39,910 nt of DNA from Clostridiales bacterium (GCA_031271295.1 JAISVZ010000114.1:1-39910); one strand, 5' to 3'. Counted from the first letter of the stretch, positions 1 through 7,940 are shown. Numbers and translations: made by a program. Notes: a model not told the origin generated them from the sequence alone.

Positions 1-146
1 AATTCGGGACTTTCGAAAGAAAGAAACCTTGAATTTTCAGGGTTTCTTGAATTTGAAAAGTGCGCTTTTTTACATTTTTTATGGTTTTTCGGGTGTAGGC
101 GGTCGAAAGTCGGGTTAAAAAATATAAAAATGTTTTCGATTACTCA
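1..146 (+). other. structured leader upstream of the phage RNA polymerase gene
   Basis: No gene is seen here. An 11-bp hairpin with one G-U pair is formed by 21-31 and 38-48 around a 6-base loop, and an outer pairing joins GACTTTCG (8-15) to CGAAAGTC (104-111). The stretch may be a terminator of the gene to the left plus the leader of the polymerase gene. It has no clear sigma-A promoter. The 14-mer GAAAGAAACCTTGA at 17-30 recurs at the far end of the prophage near 20444-20457. Confidence 0.4.
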
Positions 147-3100
147 TTGAATTTAATAGAGATGGAAGCGTTATGCGACAGAAAAGGGAAAAAGTTCAAC
201 TTTGCTTCAAGGGGATCAAAAAATTACACAAATTACGTTATTAATGTTGACTTTGATTATGTTGTGAGGGATTTTAACCAAACGGGGGATACTTACTCAA
301 AATTCGGATATTGTTGTACATATGATAATTTTGCTAAATCGAAAGTTGAATCTGAGTTGGATGGTAAGATTATCGAAGTTTTGGATAATGGAACTTTATT
401 CAATAAAAAGGGATTGCTTATCGGTATCGTTCTAAATAAACCTGTAAAAAATCCTGTAGATTCAGAAAAATTGGAGAAATATTTTTGCTATAATCCAGAT
501 AGCAAATGTTATGAACGAACTTTAACTCAGATACCAACACATGTTGAGTCAAAACGTGATGCTGAAACAAAGAGTGAAATTAAATTGGAATGCAATTCCG
601 TTTACCTACGAAACTGGTTGTATGAAAATGGATTCTATGTTAACGGTAAAAAGTATGTGCGATATAAACGGAGTGCGGGTAGTAGCAGATTAGGCAAATG
701 TTTATTTGTTGATGAGTGTTTATATCCAGATTTACATGTATTCGATGAGTGCGGCTTACTGATTGAGGAAGATAAAGAAATCAAGGATTTAGCAGCACAT
801 GAAAGCTATATCGCATTAACTTCCTCAAGCATCATTGACACAATAAATATAAAAAAAGAAAATATTCTACTCATTGATAAGTTTGAATCAATTTTTAACG
901 ACAAATGTGTTAGAGTTTGGGATAATGATATCGGCGAACTTGAAGCTGAGATAAGTGACGTAGAGATAAAGAATAGCATTTGGGATGGACAGAGTTTGAT
1001 AGACAGTTCACTCATGGGAAAGTATGCAGACAAAGGCATGATACTTTTACGGAACAGGTGGTTTAAGTCTTGTGCTTTTAATACGAAACTGCAACACTTT
1101 TTTGCTGAGAATAATATAACGGACGTATCACAGCTTAACGGTTTTACGCTCGCGGAAAAAATTGAAGACGTTTTGATGATCACAACGCCTGATAGTTTGA
1201 AATATCTAAAATTCGGAAGCGCGGCAAATTGGTTTGAGGATTATCGGGAACAATTTGGTGTTGTCAAATATGAGAAACCTTCTCATTACTTTGATGGTAA
1301 CTTAATACAAATGTCTTATCAGATGCTTAATCCTTTGCAAGCAGACAGAAAACAGATAGAAGAGTTTTTACAACCAACGGTTAAATTTATGGAACAGTTA
1401 CGGGATAGCCCTTTAGCGGTGAAATATTTTATCAATTTTGCGGACGAGCCTTTGACAGAAGAGAATTTGGAACAATCTGAGGATATAGAAGATTCGGATA
1501 ATTTTGAGGATTTAGGGGATTCTGAGGATTCTGAAATATTTGAAAATCAAGATGTTATCGAAGATATAAAAAACGTTGAAAATTCTAAAATTGATAGCGG
1601 GGAAAAAATCAGCAACCGAAATGACTTAATTTTCAGACTGTTAGATGTTAACTGCGATTTCCACAAAAGCCGCATGTACCGTGAATTTAGAAATGATTTA
1701 TTGCGCTCGTTCGTCAAGAAGGTAAAACGAGGTAATGTTTTAGTTCAGGGTACTTATGCTACTGTCTGTAGCAATCCAATTGAGATGCTATATCACTCAA
1801 TACTTGATAAGGACAGCGATAATAGACAAAGTAAATTTGACGCTATTGAGCATAGAAGCCTTATGGGTATAGGAAATATCTATTGTAAAAAGTTTAAATT
1901 TGATAAGGCGCTTTACGCTGCGAGGAATCCATTTATTTGTAACGGAAATTACTGGTTGCCTGTGAATAAAGATAATGCGCTGATAAACGAGTATATGAAT
2001 CCAACAGATGAGATTGTATTCATTAATTCAATTAATGAAAATGTATTACAACGCAATAACGGAATGGATATGGATTCGGACACCGTTGCATTGTCTCCTA
2101 ATACTCAGCTTATTGAGTTGGTACGGAAAAATTATCACAATTTTCTTGTACCTGTTTGTGAGGTAAGTAGCGAGACGATATCACGGAGATACACAAAAAC
2201 AGATTTGGCAGAGTTGGATTCAAGGATTGCCATAAACAAAATCGGCGAAATAGTCAATTTGAGTCAACAGCTTAATAGCGAGTTGTGGCATAGGATTAAT
2301 AATGATCCCGATTTCGACATGTATAATGATGAAGACAGACTTATTTTTGACATTTATAAGCTGGCGGTATTGTCTGGAGTAGAGATCGACAGTGCAAAAA
2401 AGGAGTTTAGGATTAGTGCTTCAAGTGAATTAGATAAAATTCGGCAAAAATTATTGCAAATCTATGACGAACGGATTTACAGATACAATTTAGCAAAAGA
2501 TGAATCCGAACAAATTATAACCACAATTAAGCCTGGGTTCATGAGAACAATTACGGTAAGCAATGGGTACAAGCCAAATCCTAAAACCTTGTATGAGAGG
2601 TTTGATACCTCTATGGATTATTTGCAATCGTACATAACGAGCGAGTATCAAGGATTTAATAATAAGGGGAGTAAAAAATCTACTCCTTTATTAGTAGATT
2701 TATTGGTTAAAGACTTGATTTTTGATGATATGTACGGTAATAAGACAGTGAAAAATAGAATGGAAAACAGGCGTACAATATTGGCTGTTTTGAAGTTGGT
2801 ATATGATACAAGAGTAAATATCGGAAAAATTTGGCGAAAGAAAAGACTTAGTAAATCGTCAAAGATGGGGCTTGTGCGGTGGTACAGAGAGCAGCTATTG
2901 GAAGATGTATCAAAGATTGCTTTAAACCCTGCAACTGTTTTAGGATTACTTGAAAAGTCTGACAAAGAACATATTTTAAAAGATGAAAAAGGTAAAAAAA
3001 TTCTTGATAAAAACGGTGAAGAAATAGTCTGGCAAGACAAAGGCGGCTTGCTTCTTCAAACATTGATGGACATTCCGAGTATAGATATTTTGCAATATTT

Positions 3101-3194
3101 CGTTAAAAATGATGACAAAACGCAACAGCAAAAGAGGAAAGAGATAGACGAAAAAATCTCCGAATTATATACTGTATATGGGATAGTGAGATAA
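147..3194 (+). CDS. phage single-chain RNA polymerase-like protein (RdRP/YonO type, two-barrel superfamily)
   Basis: The 1015-residue protein carries NGMDMDSDTVAL, in which D641, D643 and D645 form the DxDxD metal-binding triad of two-barrel RNA polymerases (bacterial beta-prime: NADFDGD; eukaryotic RdRP: GGDLDGD). About 48 residues upstream, RNP (593-595) followed by NGN matches the KNP...GD / RAP region before the triad in those families. A second conserved-looking patch, YKRSAGSSRLGKCLF, lies at 173-187. Residues about 433-490 form an acidic linker (many E/D/S) between N- and C-terminal halves. The C-terminus is helical and charged. The usual glycine of DxDGD is serine. Start: TTG at 147 or ATG at 162; the frame is open upstream only to 99 and has no better start. 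Known relatives include YonO of phage SPbeta, which transcribes DNA; whether this protein uses DNA or RNA is inference. It is probably a late-gene polymerase for the prophage. No database search was possible. Confidence 0.72.
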   Translation: MNLIEMEALCDRKGKKFNFASRGSKNYTNYVINVDFDYVVRDFNQTGDTYSKFGYCCTYDNFAKSKVESELDGKIIEVLDNGTLFNKKGLLIGIVLNKPVKNPVDSEKLEKYFCYNPDSKCYERTLTQIPTHVESKRDAETKSEIKLECNSVYLRNWLYENGFYVNGKKYVRYKRSAGSSRLGKCLFVDECLYPDLHVFDECGLLIEEDKEIKDLAAHESYIALTSSSIIDTINIKKENILLIDKFESIFNDKCVRVWDNDIGELEAEISDVEIKNSIWDGQSLIDSSLMGKYADKGMILLRNRWFKSCAFNTKLQHFFAENNITDVSQLNGFTLAEKIEDVLMITTPDSLKYLKFGSAANWFEDYREQFGVVKYEKPSHYFDGNLIQMSYQMLNPLQADRKQIEEFLQPTVKFMEQLRDSPLAVKYFINFADEPLTEENLEQSEDIEDSDNFEDLGDSEDSEIFENQDVIEDIKNVENSKIDSGEKISNRNDLIFRLLDVNCDFHKSRMYREFRNDLLRSFVKKVKRGNVLVQGTYATVCSNPIEMLYHSILDKDSDNRQSKFDAIEHRSLMGIGNIYCKKFKFDKALYAARNPFICNGNYWLPVNKDNALINEYMNPTDEIVFINSINENVLQRNNGMDMDSDTVALSPNTQLIELVRKNYHNFLVPVCEVSSETISRRYTKTDLAELDSRIAINKIGEIVNLSQQLNSELWHRINNDPDFDMYNDEDRLIFDIYKLAVLSGVEIDSAKKEFRISASSELDKIRQKLLQIYDERIYRYNLAKDESEQIITTIKPGFMRTITVSNGYKPNPKTLYERFDTSMDYLQSYITSEYQGFNNKGSKKSTPLLVDLLVKDLIFDDMYGNKTVKNRMENRRTILAVLKLVYDTRVNIGKIWRKKRLSKSSKMGLVRWYREQLLEDVSKIALNPATVLGLLEKSDKEHILKDEKGKKILDKNGEEIVWQDKGGLLLQTLMDIPSIDILQYFVKNDDKTQQQKRKEIDEKISELYTVYGIVR

Positions 3195-3253
3195 TACATT
3201 GTCTTTAAATTAATTTGTCCAAAATGTGTACAAAAATTACACTAGATTTAAAA

Positions 3254-3299
3254 AATCCTCTTCAAAAACCTTGTAAATATAAGGTTTTTTGAAGGGGAT
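3254..3299 (+). terminator. long hairpin after the polymerase gene
   Basis: About 18 bp of stem (3254-3271 with 3281-3299, slightly imperfect) enclose an 8-base loop. The inner part AAAAACCTT / AAGGTTTTTT looks like an intrinsic terminator, although the stem continues past the T-run. It separates the polymerase gene from the HTH gene. Confidence 0.5.
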
Positions 3300-3377
3300 A
3301 GGACAAGGTTATATGGAGAAAGACTAAATTTAAAAAATTAAAAAAAACAATTTTATTTAAAGGAAGGTGACAAAAAC

Positions 3378-3557
3378 GTGAGTGAATCTTGTTTGCAAGA
3401 TAAGGTTAAGCAGTACATAAAAGATAATGGATTGAAGCAAAGGTTTATTGCGCAAAAGCTTGGTTTATCTGATCCGGTTTTTTCATTATGGTTCAAAGGC
3501 AAAACGATTTTGCGAAATCATGTCATTCAGCAAATTCGGGAAATGATTGGTGAGTAA
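3378..3557 (+). CDS. small helix-turn-helix protein (59 aa)
   Basis: GTG start with a good AGGAAGG ribosome binding site at 3360-3366. The translation begins MSESCLQDKVKQYIKDNGLK. A helix-turn-helix of Cro/XRE character is visible at about residues 17-55: a helix with RFIAQKLGL, a turn, then SDPVFSLWFKG as recognition helix and a closing helix. It is short for a full repressor, and no ligand or dimer domain is present. It lies directly between the RNA polymerase gene and the structured non-coding stretch, so it may regulate one of them; this is inference. Confidence 0.7.
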   Translation: MSESCLQDKVKQYIKDNGLKQRFIAQKLGLSDPVFSLWFKGKTILRNHVIQQIREMIGE

Positions 3558-4237
3558 AAATTTATAGAGTATAGATTAAGCACTATTATTCTCTGTGTGT
3601 TATGCACAGTTAATATATATGTATCTCCTAACGCTTAATGCAGATGTTAGTAGATTCAAAAACTCCATATGTCATAATTCCGTGTATGCGGGAGCCGTTT
3701 GGGGATTACGGCGGCAAAAATCCCCCTTCCTTAGTAAGTAGGGGTATATGACAATACTCTATGGCTTGGCGTAAGCCCCACACAGGCTCCCTAAAAGGCT
3801 TGTGGTCACAAGGGTTATAGAGTATTGTCATGTACCCTTTTTATATTGCTATCTGTAGGGTTGCTCACCCTATTGATATATAGCTCCTTTTGTACGGAGC
3901 GCAATTTCAGTTTTTTCATTCATTTTTCCTCAAATGGTTGAAAAATTCTAATCCATATCTTGATTTTTCTTATTCAATTAGGAAAATTCTCTCCTTTCCG
4001 TGCTTTGCCTGTTTCCACGTTTAGAAACAGGCATTCTAAATTAAATATTAAAGTATTTGATACTTTGATATAGATTAAAAACAAGGGGAAATTAAATGTA
4101 TACATCAGGATTTAGGTAGACAACCGTATTTTAATATGCTGTTTATTTATTTATTTATGATGTCAAACATGAAAATTTTTTGCTTGGCTTTTATCCATAC
4201 ATAGGCTGACCGCTGCCTTAAAGCGGTCTCTCCTTTT
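3558..4237 (+). ncRNA. candidate large structured phage RNA (about 680 nt)
   Basis: No ribosome-bound ORF is visible, but complementary segments are dense. (a) 3575-3581 pairs 3633-3639, enclosing hairpin 3593-3609. (b) 3623-3632 pairs 3646-3655 with one mismatch; its loop contains 3633-3639, which would make a pseudoknot with (a). (c) GCCGT 3694-3698 / ACGGC 3708-3712, whose loop GGGGATT (3701-3707) pairs AATCCCC (3719-3725), an H-type pseudoknot. (d) A 21-bp helix 3742-3762 / 3817-3837 with one G-U pair, closing a multi-branch of hairpins 3763-3777 and 3778-3805. (e) 3845-3849 / 3901-3905 closing hairpins 3856-3872 and 3883-3900. (f) A 9-bp hairpin 4007-4032. (g) Hairpin 4050-4066. (h) Terminator hairpin 4208-4228. 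A weak promoter (TTGGTG 3548-3553, 17 nt, TATAGA) would start inside the first helix, so the 5' end is uncertain. Size and density recall the large ornate phage RNAs (GOLLD, ROOL), but family identity is not shown. Confidence 0.6.
4208..4237 (+). terminator. intrinsic terminator at the 3' end of the candidate RNA
   Basis: GACCGCT (4208-4214) pairs AGCGGTC (4222-4228) around GCCTTAA, followed by TCTCCTTTT. It would end the candidate RNA before the scaffold gene. Confidence 0.6.
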
Positions 4238-4256
4238 CATAGGATAATTAAATGGG

Positions 4257-4276
4257 ATAAAGTTGCAGAACTTTAT
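4257..4276 (+). promoter_or_regulatory. hairpin in the leader of the scaffold gene
   Basis: ATAAAGTT (4257-4264) and AACTTTAT (4269-4276) form a perfect 8-bp stem with loop GCAG, 38 bases before the scaffold start. It could stabilise the message or guide processing. Function is inferred only from position. Confidence 0.4.
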
Positions 4277-4314
4277 AGGGTTGCGACTTAATAACAAAGA
4301 AAGAGGTTTTTTAG

Positions 4315-4875
4315 ATGAATATTAATGATGTTATTGTTGATACAGGGGCAGTAGATAATACGGCAACTGAGACTAATGCAGATGTTGCAGTAACAACTGA
4401 AACAATTACTTTAAGTAAAGTTGATTATGATAAAGCAATTGCAACAGCAACACAAAGCGAGTGCGATAAGTTAAGGACAAAATACTCCAAGGAGATTAAA
4501 GACTTGAACGCGCAACTTGCAACATATAAAAATGCAGAAAAATCCGAATCGGAAATTGAGATAGAAAAGCGTTTGGCTGATCTTGAAGCAAGGGAAAAAT
4601 CCGTTGCCTTGAAATCGGCTTTACAAAATAAAAGTCTTGATGTATCGTTTGCGGATTATCTTAAAGATAGTGTTGATGTTGAATCGTTCAGCACTCTTAT
4701 TGATAAGATATCGGCTGATAGAGTTAAAGCTCAAGGCTACGTGCCGAGCGGTCATCAAAATAATGTTGGCGTTAATGAACAGGATTGGAGCAAAATGGAC
4801 TACGATCAAAAAGTGGCTTATAGAACAAGCAATCCTGAGATGGCTGACGTTTTTTTGAACAGATACAAAGCATAA
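4315..4875 (+). CDS. phage head scaffolding protein
   Basis: The 186-residue, highly charged protein has a central coiled coil (about residues 45-100, with repeated EKRLADLEAREK-type heptads) and a C-terminus ending in YRTSNPEMADVFLNRYKA. This matches the DUF4355-type scaffolds found just before capsid genes in Firmicutes siphophages. The N-terminal 35 residues are acidic, Thr/Ala-rich and probably disordered. Start ATG with GAAAGAGG upstream at 4299-4306. The major capsid gene follows after 36 bases, so scaffold and capsid are probably co-transcribed. The protein would fill the procapsid and leave before DNA packaging. No protease gene is seen nearby. Confidence 0.75.
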   Translation: MNINDVIVDTGAVDNTATETNADVAVTTETITLSKVDYDKAIATATQSECDKLRTKYSKEIKDLNAQLATYKNAEKSESEIEIEKRLADLEAREKSVALKSALQNKSLDVSFADYLKDSVDVESFSTLIDKISADRVKAQGYVPSGHQNNVGVNEQDWSKMDYDQKVAYRTSNPEMADVFLNRYKA

Positions 4876-4911
4876 AATTAAAAGCAAAATAAGAACTGGA
4901 GATGTACATAA

Positions 4912-5748
4912 ATGGCAGTTTTCTACTCAGACATTTGGGCTGATTGCGTAAATGCGGAGCTTCCCTACACGATGGGAATTATTACACGATTAGCTACAGA
5001 TTATACAGATAAAGTAAAAGAAATCACACAATACGGTGAGGTGTGTCACTTCCCTTCTTTTGATCGGATCGGAGAAGCCGAGGAGATGACTGTGGGAACC
5101 GAGTTAACGCCTGCAAGGGTATCTATGACGGATACAACCGCCACAGTCAAGCAGTTAGGTAAAGCTATCCGCATTTATGATAAAGAGTTAATCGGTATCA
5201 AGGGAAATACCTATGGCGAACATGCGCGGCAGATGGCAGAAGCAATGATGGAGAAACTAGAGCTTGATATCATTAAAGAGATAGATGATAATGCAGTCTT
5301 TATAGAACCGATTGCAGGGTCGTTTTCTCTAACGACGATTCAAAGTGCGATGAATAATTTCGGTGATAAGAGGATTTTCACATCTTTTGCAGGAATTGTG
5401 GCGAATTCCGCGCTTGCGAACAGCTTCTATAATATGAAGGAATTTACGGATTTAACTTCTACGGTAAATAACATCACGCAGGCGGCAACTAATTCAATTA
5501 TGGATGGAACCAATTGCATAGGTTTCCTGTATGCTATTCCCGTCTACTTAACTGACGTTGGTACGGCTACGGATGAGGGAGATCCAAAATGTTACATTAT
5601 AAAGAAAAAGGCGGTCGGGAAGATCATGCAGCGTGGTGTAAATGTTGAACATGGTAGACGCGATTTGCTAAAAGCTACGGATATATCATGCGATACACTT
5701 TATGCCACGAAATTGCTTAATCCCAAAGGAATTGTAGTTATAAAGTAA
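4912..5748 (+). CDS. major capsid protein
   Basis: 278 residues, beginning MAVFYSDIWADCVNAELPYT. The pattern fits HK97-fold coat proteins that lack a long delta domain and use a separate scaffold: a short N-arm, an E-loop-like stretch (GTELTPARVSMTDTTATVKQ, about 64-83), a long spine helix (about 103-123), then mixed A- and P-domain strands ending LLNPKGIVVIK. ATG start with CTGGAGATG at about 4897-4905. It sits directly after the scaffold gene and before a strong terminator, as expected for the most abundant virion protein. The role rests on position and fold-like pattern, not on a catalytic motif. Confidence 0.75.
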   Translation: MAVFYSDIWADCVNAELPYTMGIITRLATDYTDKVKEITQYGEVCHFPSFDRIGEAEEMTVGTELTPARVSMTDTTATVKQLGKAIRIYDKELIGIKGNTYGEHARQMAEAMMEKLELDIIKEIDDNAVFIEPIAGSFSLTTIQSAMNNFGDKRIFTSFAGIVANSALANSFYNMKEFTDLTSTVNNITQAATNSIMDGTNCIGFLYAIPVYLTDVGTATDEGDPKCYIIKKKAVGKIMQRGVNVEHGRRDLLKATDISCDTLYATKLLNPKGIVVIK

Positions 5749-5770
5749 AATAGTAAAACATTACAAGGGT

Positions 5771-5810
5771 AAGGGCATGATATAATTATCTGCTCTTGCC
5801 CTTTTATTTT
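5771..5810 (+). terminator. intrinsic terminator after the capsid gene
   Basis: AAGGGCA (5771-5777) pairs TGCCCTT (5797-5803) with an inner GATA/TATC stem, followed by a T-rich tract. It would end the scaffold-capsid transcript. Confidence 0.7.
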
Positions 5811-5844
5811 GATTAAATATTTTTAGATTTAAGGAGTTGATAGT

Positions 5845-6189
5845 TTGTTACTATCAGGCAAAGAGTTAAAACAGTTTAGGACAAGACGGGGCTTGACAAT
5901 ACGTGACGTTGCTAAGTATGCAGAGCTAAGTATATCAACGATTTCAGACATAGAAAACGGCAAAGCTCCAATAAATGAACACAATCACAAATGTATTACA
6001 AGCGGTATAAACAAAGCATTTTTCGAAAAGGTTCAAGAAAAAAATAATCCGGAAAAAGATGCAAATGATACTAAAAACACAAATGAAACTGCAACAGACG
6101 AGAAAGCCAGCAAAATCAAAACTGTAAAAGCTCCTGTTGTTCCAAAAAAGGGAGTTGTTAAAAGTGGAAAAAAAATCAGCAACACTTGA
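5845..6189 (+). CDS. XRE-family HTH protein with a lysine-rich tail
   Basis: 114 residues. The N-terminal 60 form a classic XRE/Cro HTH: LKQFRTRRGLTIRDVAKYAE, then LSISTISDIENGKAPI. The C-terminal half (about 65-114) is low complexity, rich in K, T, N, D and E, and looks disordered. TTG start, decided by AAGGAG at 5831-5836. The gene overlaps the next one by 26 bases. An HTH regulator in the middle of the structural genes is unusual; it could act as a late-transcription regulator or bind DNA in the head. No ligand domain is present. Confidence 0.65.
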   Translation: MLLSGKELKQFRTRRGLTIRDVAKYAELSISTISDIENGKAPINEHNHKCITSGINKAFFEKVQEKNNPEKDANDTKNTNETATDEKASKIKTVKAPVVPKKGVVKSGKKISNT

Positions 6190-6658
6190 TATAACAGAAT
6201 ACAAAAATCAGTTGTTGAGTGAAATTGTTAATAATCCTCTAATTGAAGAAGCTATTGCTTCGACTGCAAAAGATTATATTCAAGGGCAAGGGGATACTTT
6301 AATCGGCAGAAATGTATTTCCTATGTTTTATGTACCCGATATTCAGCTTGAAAGCGGTACATATATCGGTTGCGAAGCAGAAACAATAAAAGTAAATGCA
6401 AAAAATCCATCTTATCACGATATTAAAATAACTATATGGGTTATAGCTCATAGGGATTCTATATATTGGCCGCAAAAAGGTTGTTCACGTTTGGATTATA
6501 TTTCTGATAAACTCCGAGATATGCTTCAAAACTCCGAGTGTTACGGCTATGGTACTCTTAATCTTACATCAAATACAAGTCATCTTCTCAATCCCAAATT
6601 TAGCTACAGGCAACTGCAATTTAAGACGGTTGACCTTAAAAAGAATTTTTGTAGGTAA
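6164..6658 (+). CDS. connector or tail-completion-like structural protein
   Basis: 164 residues from the GTG at 6164, chosen over a TTG at 6137 because AAAGGGAG lies at 6148-6155 at proper spacing. After an N-terminal helix with NNPLIEEAIAS, the chain becomes beta-rich with alternating hydrophobics (IKITIWVIAHRDSIY) and ends in VDLKKNFCR. It lies between capsid and tape-measure genes, where small head-tail connectors are encoded, and its size fits. No motif settles which connector it is. Confidence 0.45.
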   Translation: MEKKSATLDITEYKNQLLSEIVNNPLIEEAIASTAKDYIQGQGDTLIGRNVFPMFYVPDIQLESGTYIGCEAETIKVNAKNPSYHDIKITIWVIAHRDSIYWPQKGCSRLDYISDKLRDMLQNSECYGYGTLNLTSNTSHLLNPKFSYRQLQFKTVDLKKNFCR

Positions 6659-6676
6659 ACGAGGGTTTTTAAGACA

Positions 6677-7219
6677 ATGATTAACGCTATAACATATTTG
6701 AAAGATGAAGAATTTAAGCCAGTTATGATTAACGGGGAAGAGTATCATAATTATTTGATAAGCAATTTTGGGAGAGTATATTCAATAAAGAGTGACAAGT
6801 TTCTAAGTGGATACAAGGATAATCAAGGTTATGTGAATTACATTTTGTATAAGGATGGACAGCCGAAACATGCAAAAGCACACAGGCTTGTAGGGTTTGG
6901 TTATGTGGATAATCCTGAAAGTTACAATATTATTAACCACAAGGACGAGCAACCAGACAATAACAGCTATCTTAATCTTGAGTGGTGTACACAGGCGTAC
7001 AATCTGAATTATGGCAATGCACAGGAACGCAGAGCAGAAAAAATAAGAAAACCTGTGATTCAAGTTGACGCAGAATTTAATATTGTGGCAGAGTATCCAA
7101 GCCTGTTAGAAACAAGTAAACAAACGGGTATTTGCGTTTCTCAGATTTATGAGGCGTGTACATACGGCGTACAAAAAAGAGATTATATATTTGCGTATAC
7201 AGAAAAGAGGGCGTGTTAA
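6677..7219 (+). CDS. free-standing NUMOD4-HNH homing endonuclease
   Basis: 180 residues. The N-terminal part shows the NUMOD4 pattern (YLISNFGRVYSIKS, about residues 27-40). The HNH core follows: KAHRLVGFGYVDNPE, NIINHKDEQPDNN and LNLEWCTQAYNLNYG (about 73-113), giving the R-L...HKD...N...EWCT signature. A C-terminal NUMOD1-like helix-turn-helix (about 124-170, ending REYIF-like RDYIFAY) should bind target DNA. Such enzymes cut a rival phage's gene at a specific site and spread with their flanks. Here it stands alone between the connector-like and small terminase-like genes, with no intron visible around it. ATG start; upstream GAGGG at 6661-6665. Confidence 0.85.
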   Translation: MINAITYLKDEEFKPVMINGEEYHNYLISNFGRVYSIKSDKFLSGYKDNQGYVNYILYKDGQPKHAKAHRLVGFGYVDNPESYNIINHKDEQPDNNSYLNLEWCTQAYNLNYGNAQERRAEKIRKPVIQVDAEFNIVAEYPSLLETSKQTGICVSQIYEACTYGVQKRDYIFAYTEKRAC

Positions 7220-7220
7220 G

Positions 7221-7682
7221 ATGGGTAGACGTGGATACGGGTTACAAAATGAGATTATAAAAAATTTCAATCTAACTGATTACAAAGCTATCTATTTGAT
7301 GTTTAAATATTGTCCTAATCTGTTAGGAGAAGGATATTTCACAAAGGAAGCCGCAGAAATAAAAACTTATGATGATTTGCAAAAATACTACAAGTGTATT
7401 AAAAAATACTCGCAAAGTTCGCTGGACGCGCTTTTTATAACGGACGAAAATTTTAAGAAAGCCGAAAAATGGCTGATTGATAAATTTCATCAGCAAAAGT
7501 TGGTTCGGCTTTATAACAAGTTTTACGAACAGGCTATTGATGGCGATACAAAATCCGTTAAAGAATTTATTTCTCTTGCGGGTAGGTTTTTGAAGGAAGA
7601 TGACGCAGAAAGCGAAGTAACTCAATTTTTAAAAAGTATAGATATTCCTGACGAATCGGAAAATTCAGAAAACAAAATATAA
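7221..7682 (+). CDS. small DNA-packaging-type protein, possible terminase small subunit
   Basis: 153 residues from ATG 7221 (AAAGAGG at 7204-7210), preferred to an upstream TTG at 7149 that lies inside the endonuclease gene. It starts MGRRGYGLQNEI and is all-helical. A segment near residues 98-120 reads LVRLYNKFYEQAIDGDTKSV, then KEFISLAGRFLKED, close to the C-terminal helices of many small terminases, and it ends in an acidic tail. No N-terminal HTH is obvious, and the large terminase lies more than 8 kb downstream, so the call is tentative. A tail-assembly chaperone is the main alternative because the gene precedes the tape measure. Confidence 0.35.
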   Translation: MGRRGYGLQNEIIKNFNLTDYKAIYLMFKYCPNLLGEGYFTKEAAEIKTYDDLQKYYKCIKKYSQSSLDALFITDENFKKAEKWLIDKFHQQKLVRLYNKFYEQAIDGDTKSVKEFISLAGRFLKEDDAESEVTQFLKSIDIPDESENSENKI

Positions 7683-7711
7683 AAAATATAAAAATTAAGG
7701 AGAATTTATTA

Positions 7712-7912
7712 ATGACAGACAAAACAGATGTAAAGCGAGAGTTCAAATATTATATGGTATATAACGAGGGATTGTTATATAGGATTGCAGATTCAAGATT
7801 GCTACACAAAGTACATCACGTCTCTGTAAGCAGGAGCGACAATAGTACAAAATTGTTTTTCTTTGACAAAGACCCTGAGATTAAGGAGATTATAGACGAT
7901 TATTGGGCATAA
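7712..7912 (+). CDS. small phage protein of unknown function (66 aa)
   Basis: ATG start with AAGGAG at 7698-7703. The sequence contains KYYMVYNEGLLYRIADSRLL and a segment LFFFDKDPEIKEIIDDYWA. The spacing of an aromatic FF.D/E segment before a C-terminal helix resembles the small DUF5659-type phage proteins, but this is weak. No membrane segment. It is followed by a strong terminator, so it closes the connector-endonuclease block. Confidence 0.5.
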   Translation: MTDKTDVKREFKYYMVYNEGLLYRIADSRLLHKVHHVSVSRSDNSTKLFFFDKDPEIKEIIDDYWA

Positions 7913-7940
7913 CGACAGTAAAAACAATAAAAATAATCAG

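Noticed and set aside
3694-3725. GAGCCGT...ACGGC resembling group II intron domain V
   Set aside because: Domain V needs a longer bulged hairpin with a GAAA-type loop; here the loop pairs downstream instead, and no intron-encoded protein is near.
3619-3741. 40-codon ORF inside the structured stretch (MYLLTLNADVSRF...)
   Set aside because: No ribosome binding site before the ATG, and the sequence is better explained by overlapping stems and pseudoknots.
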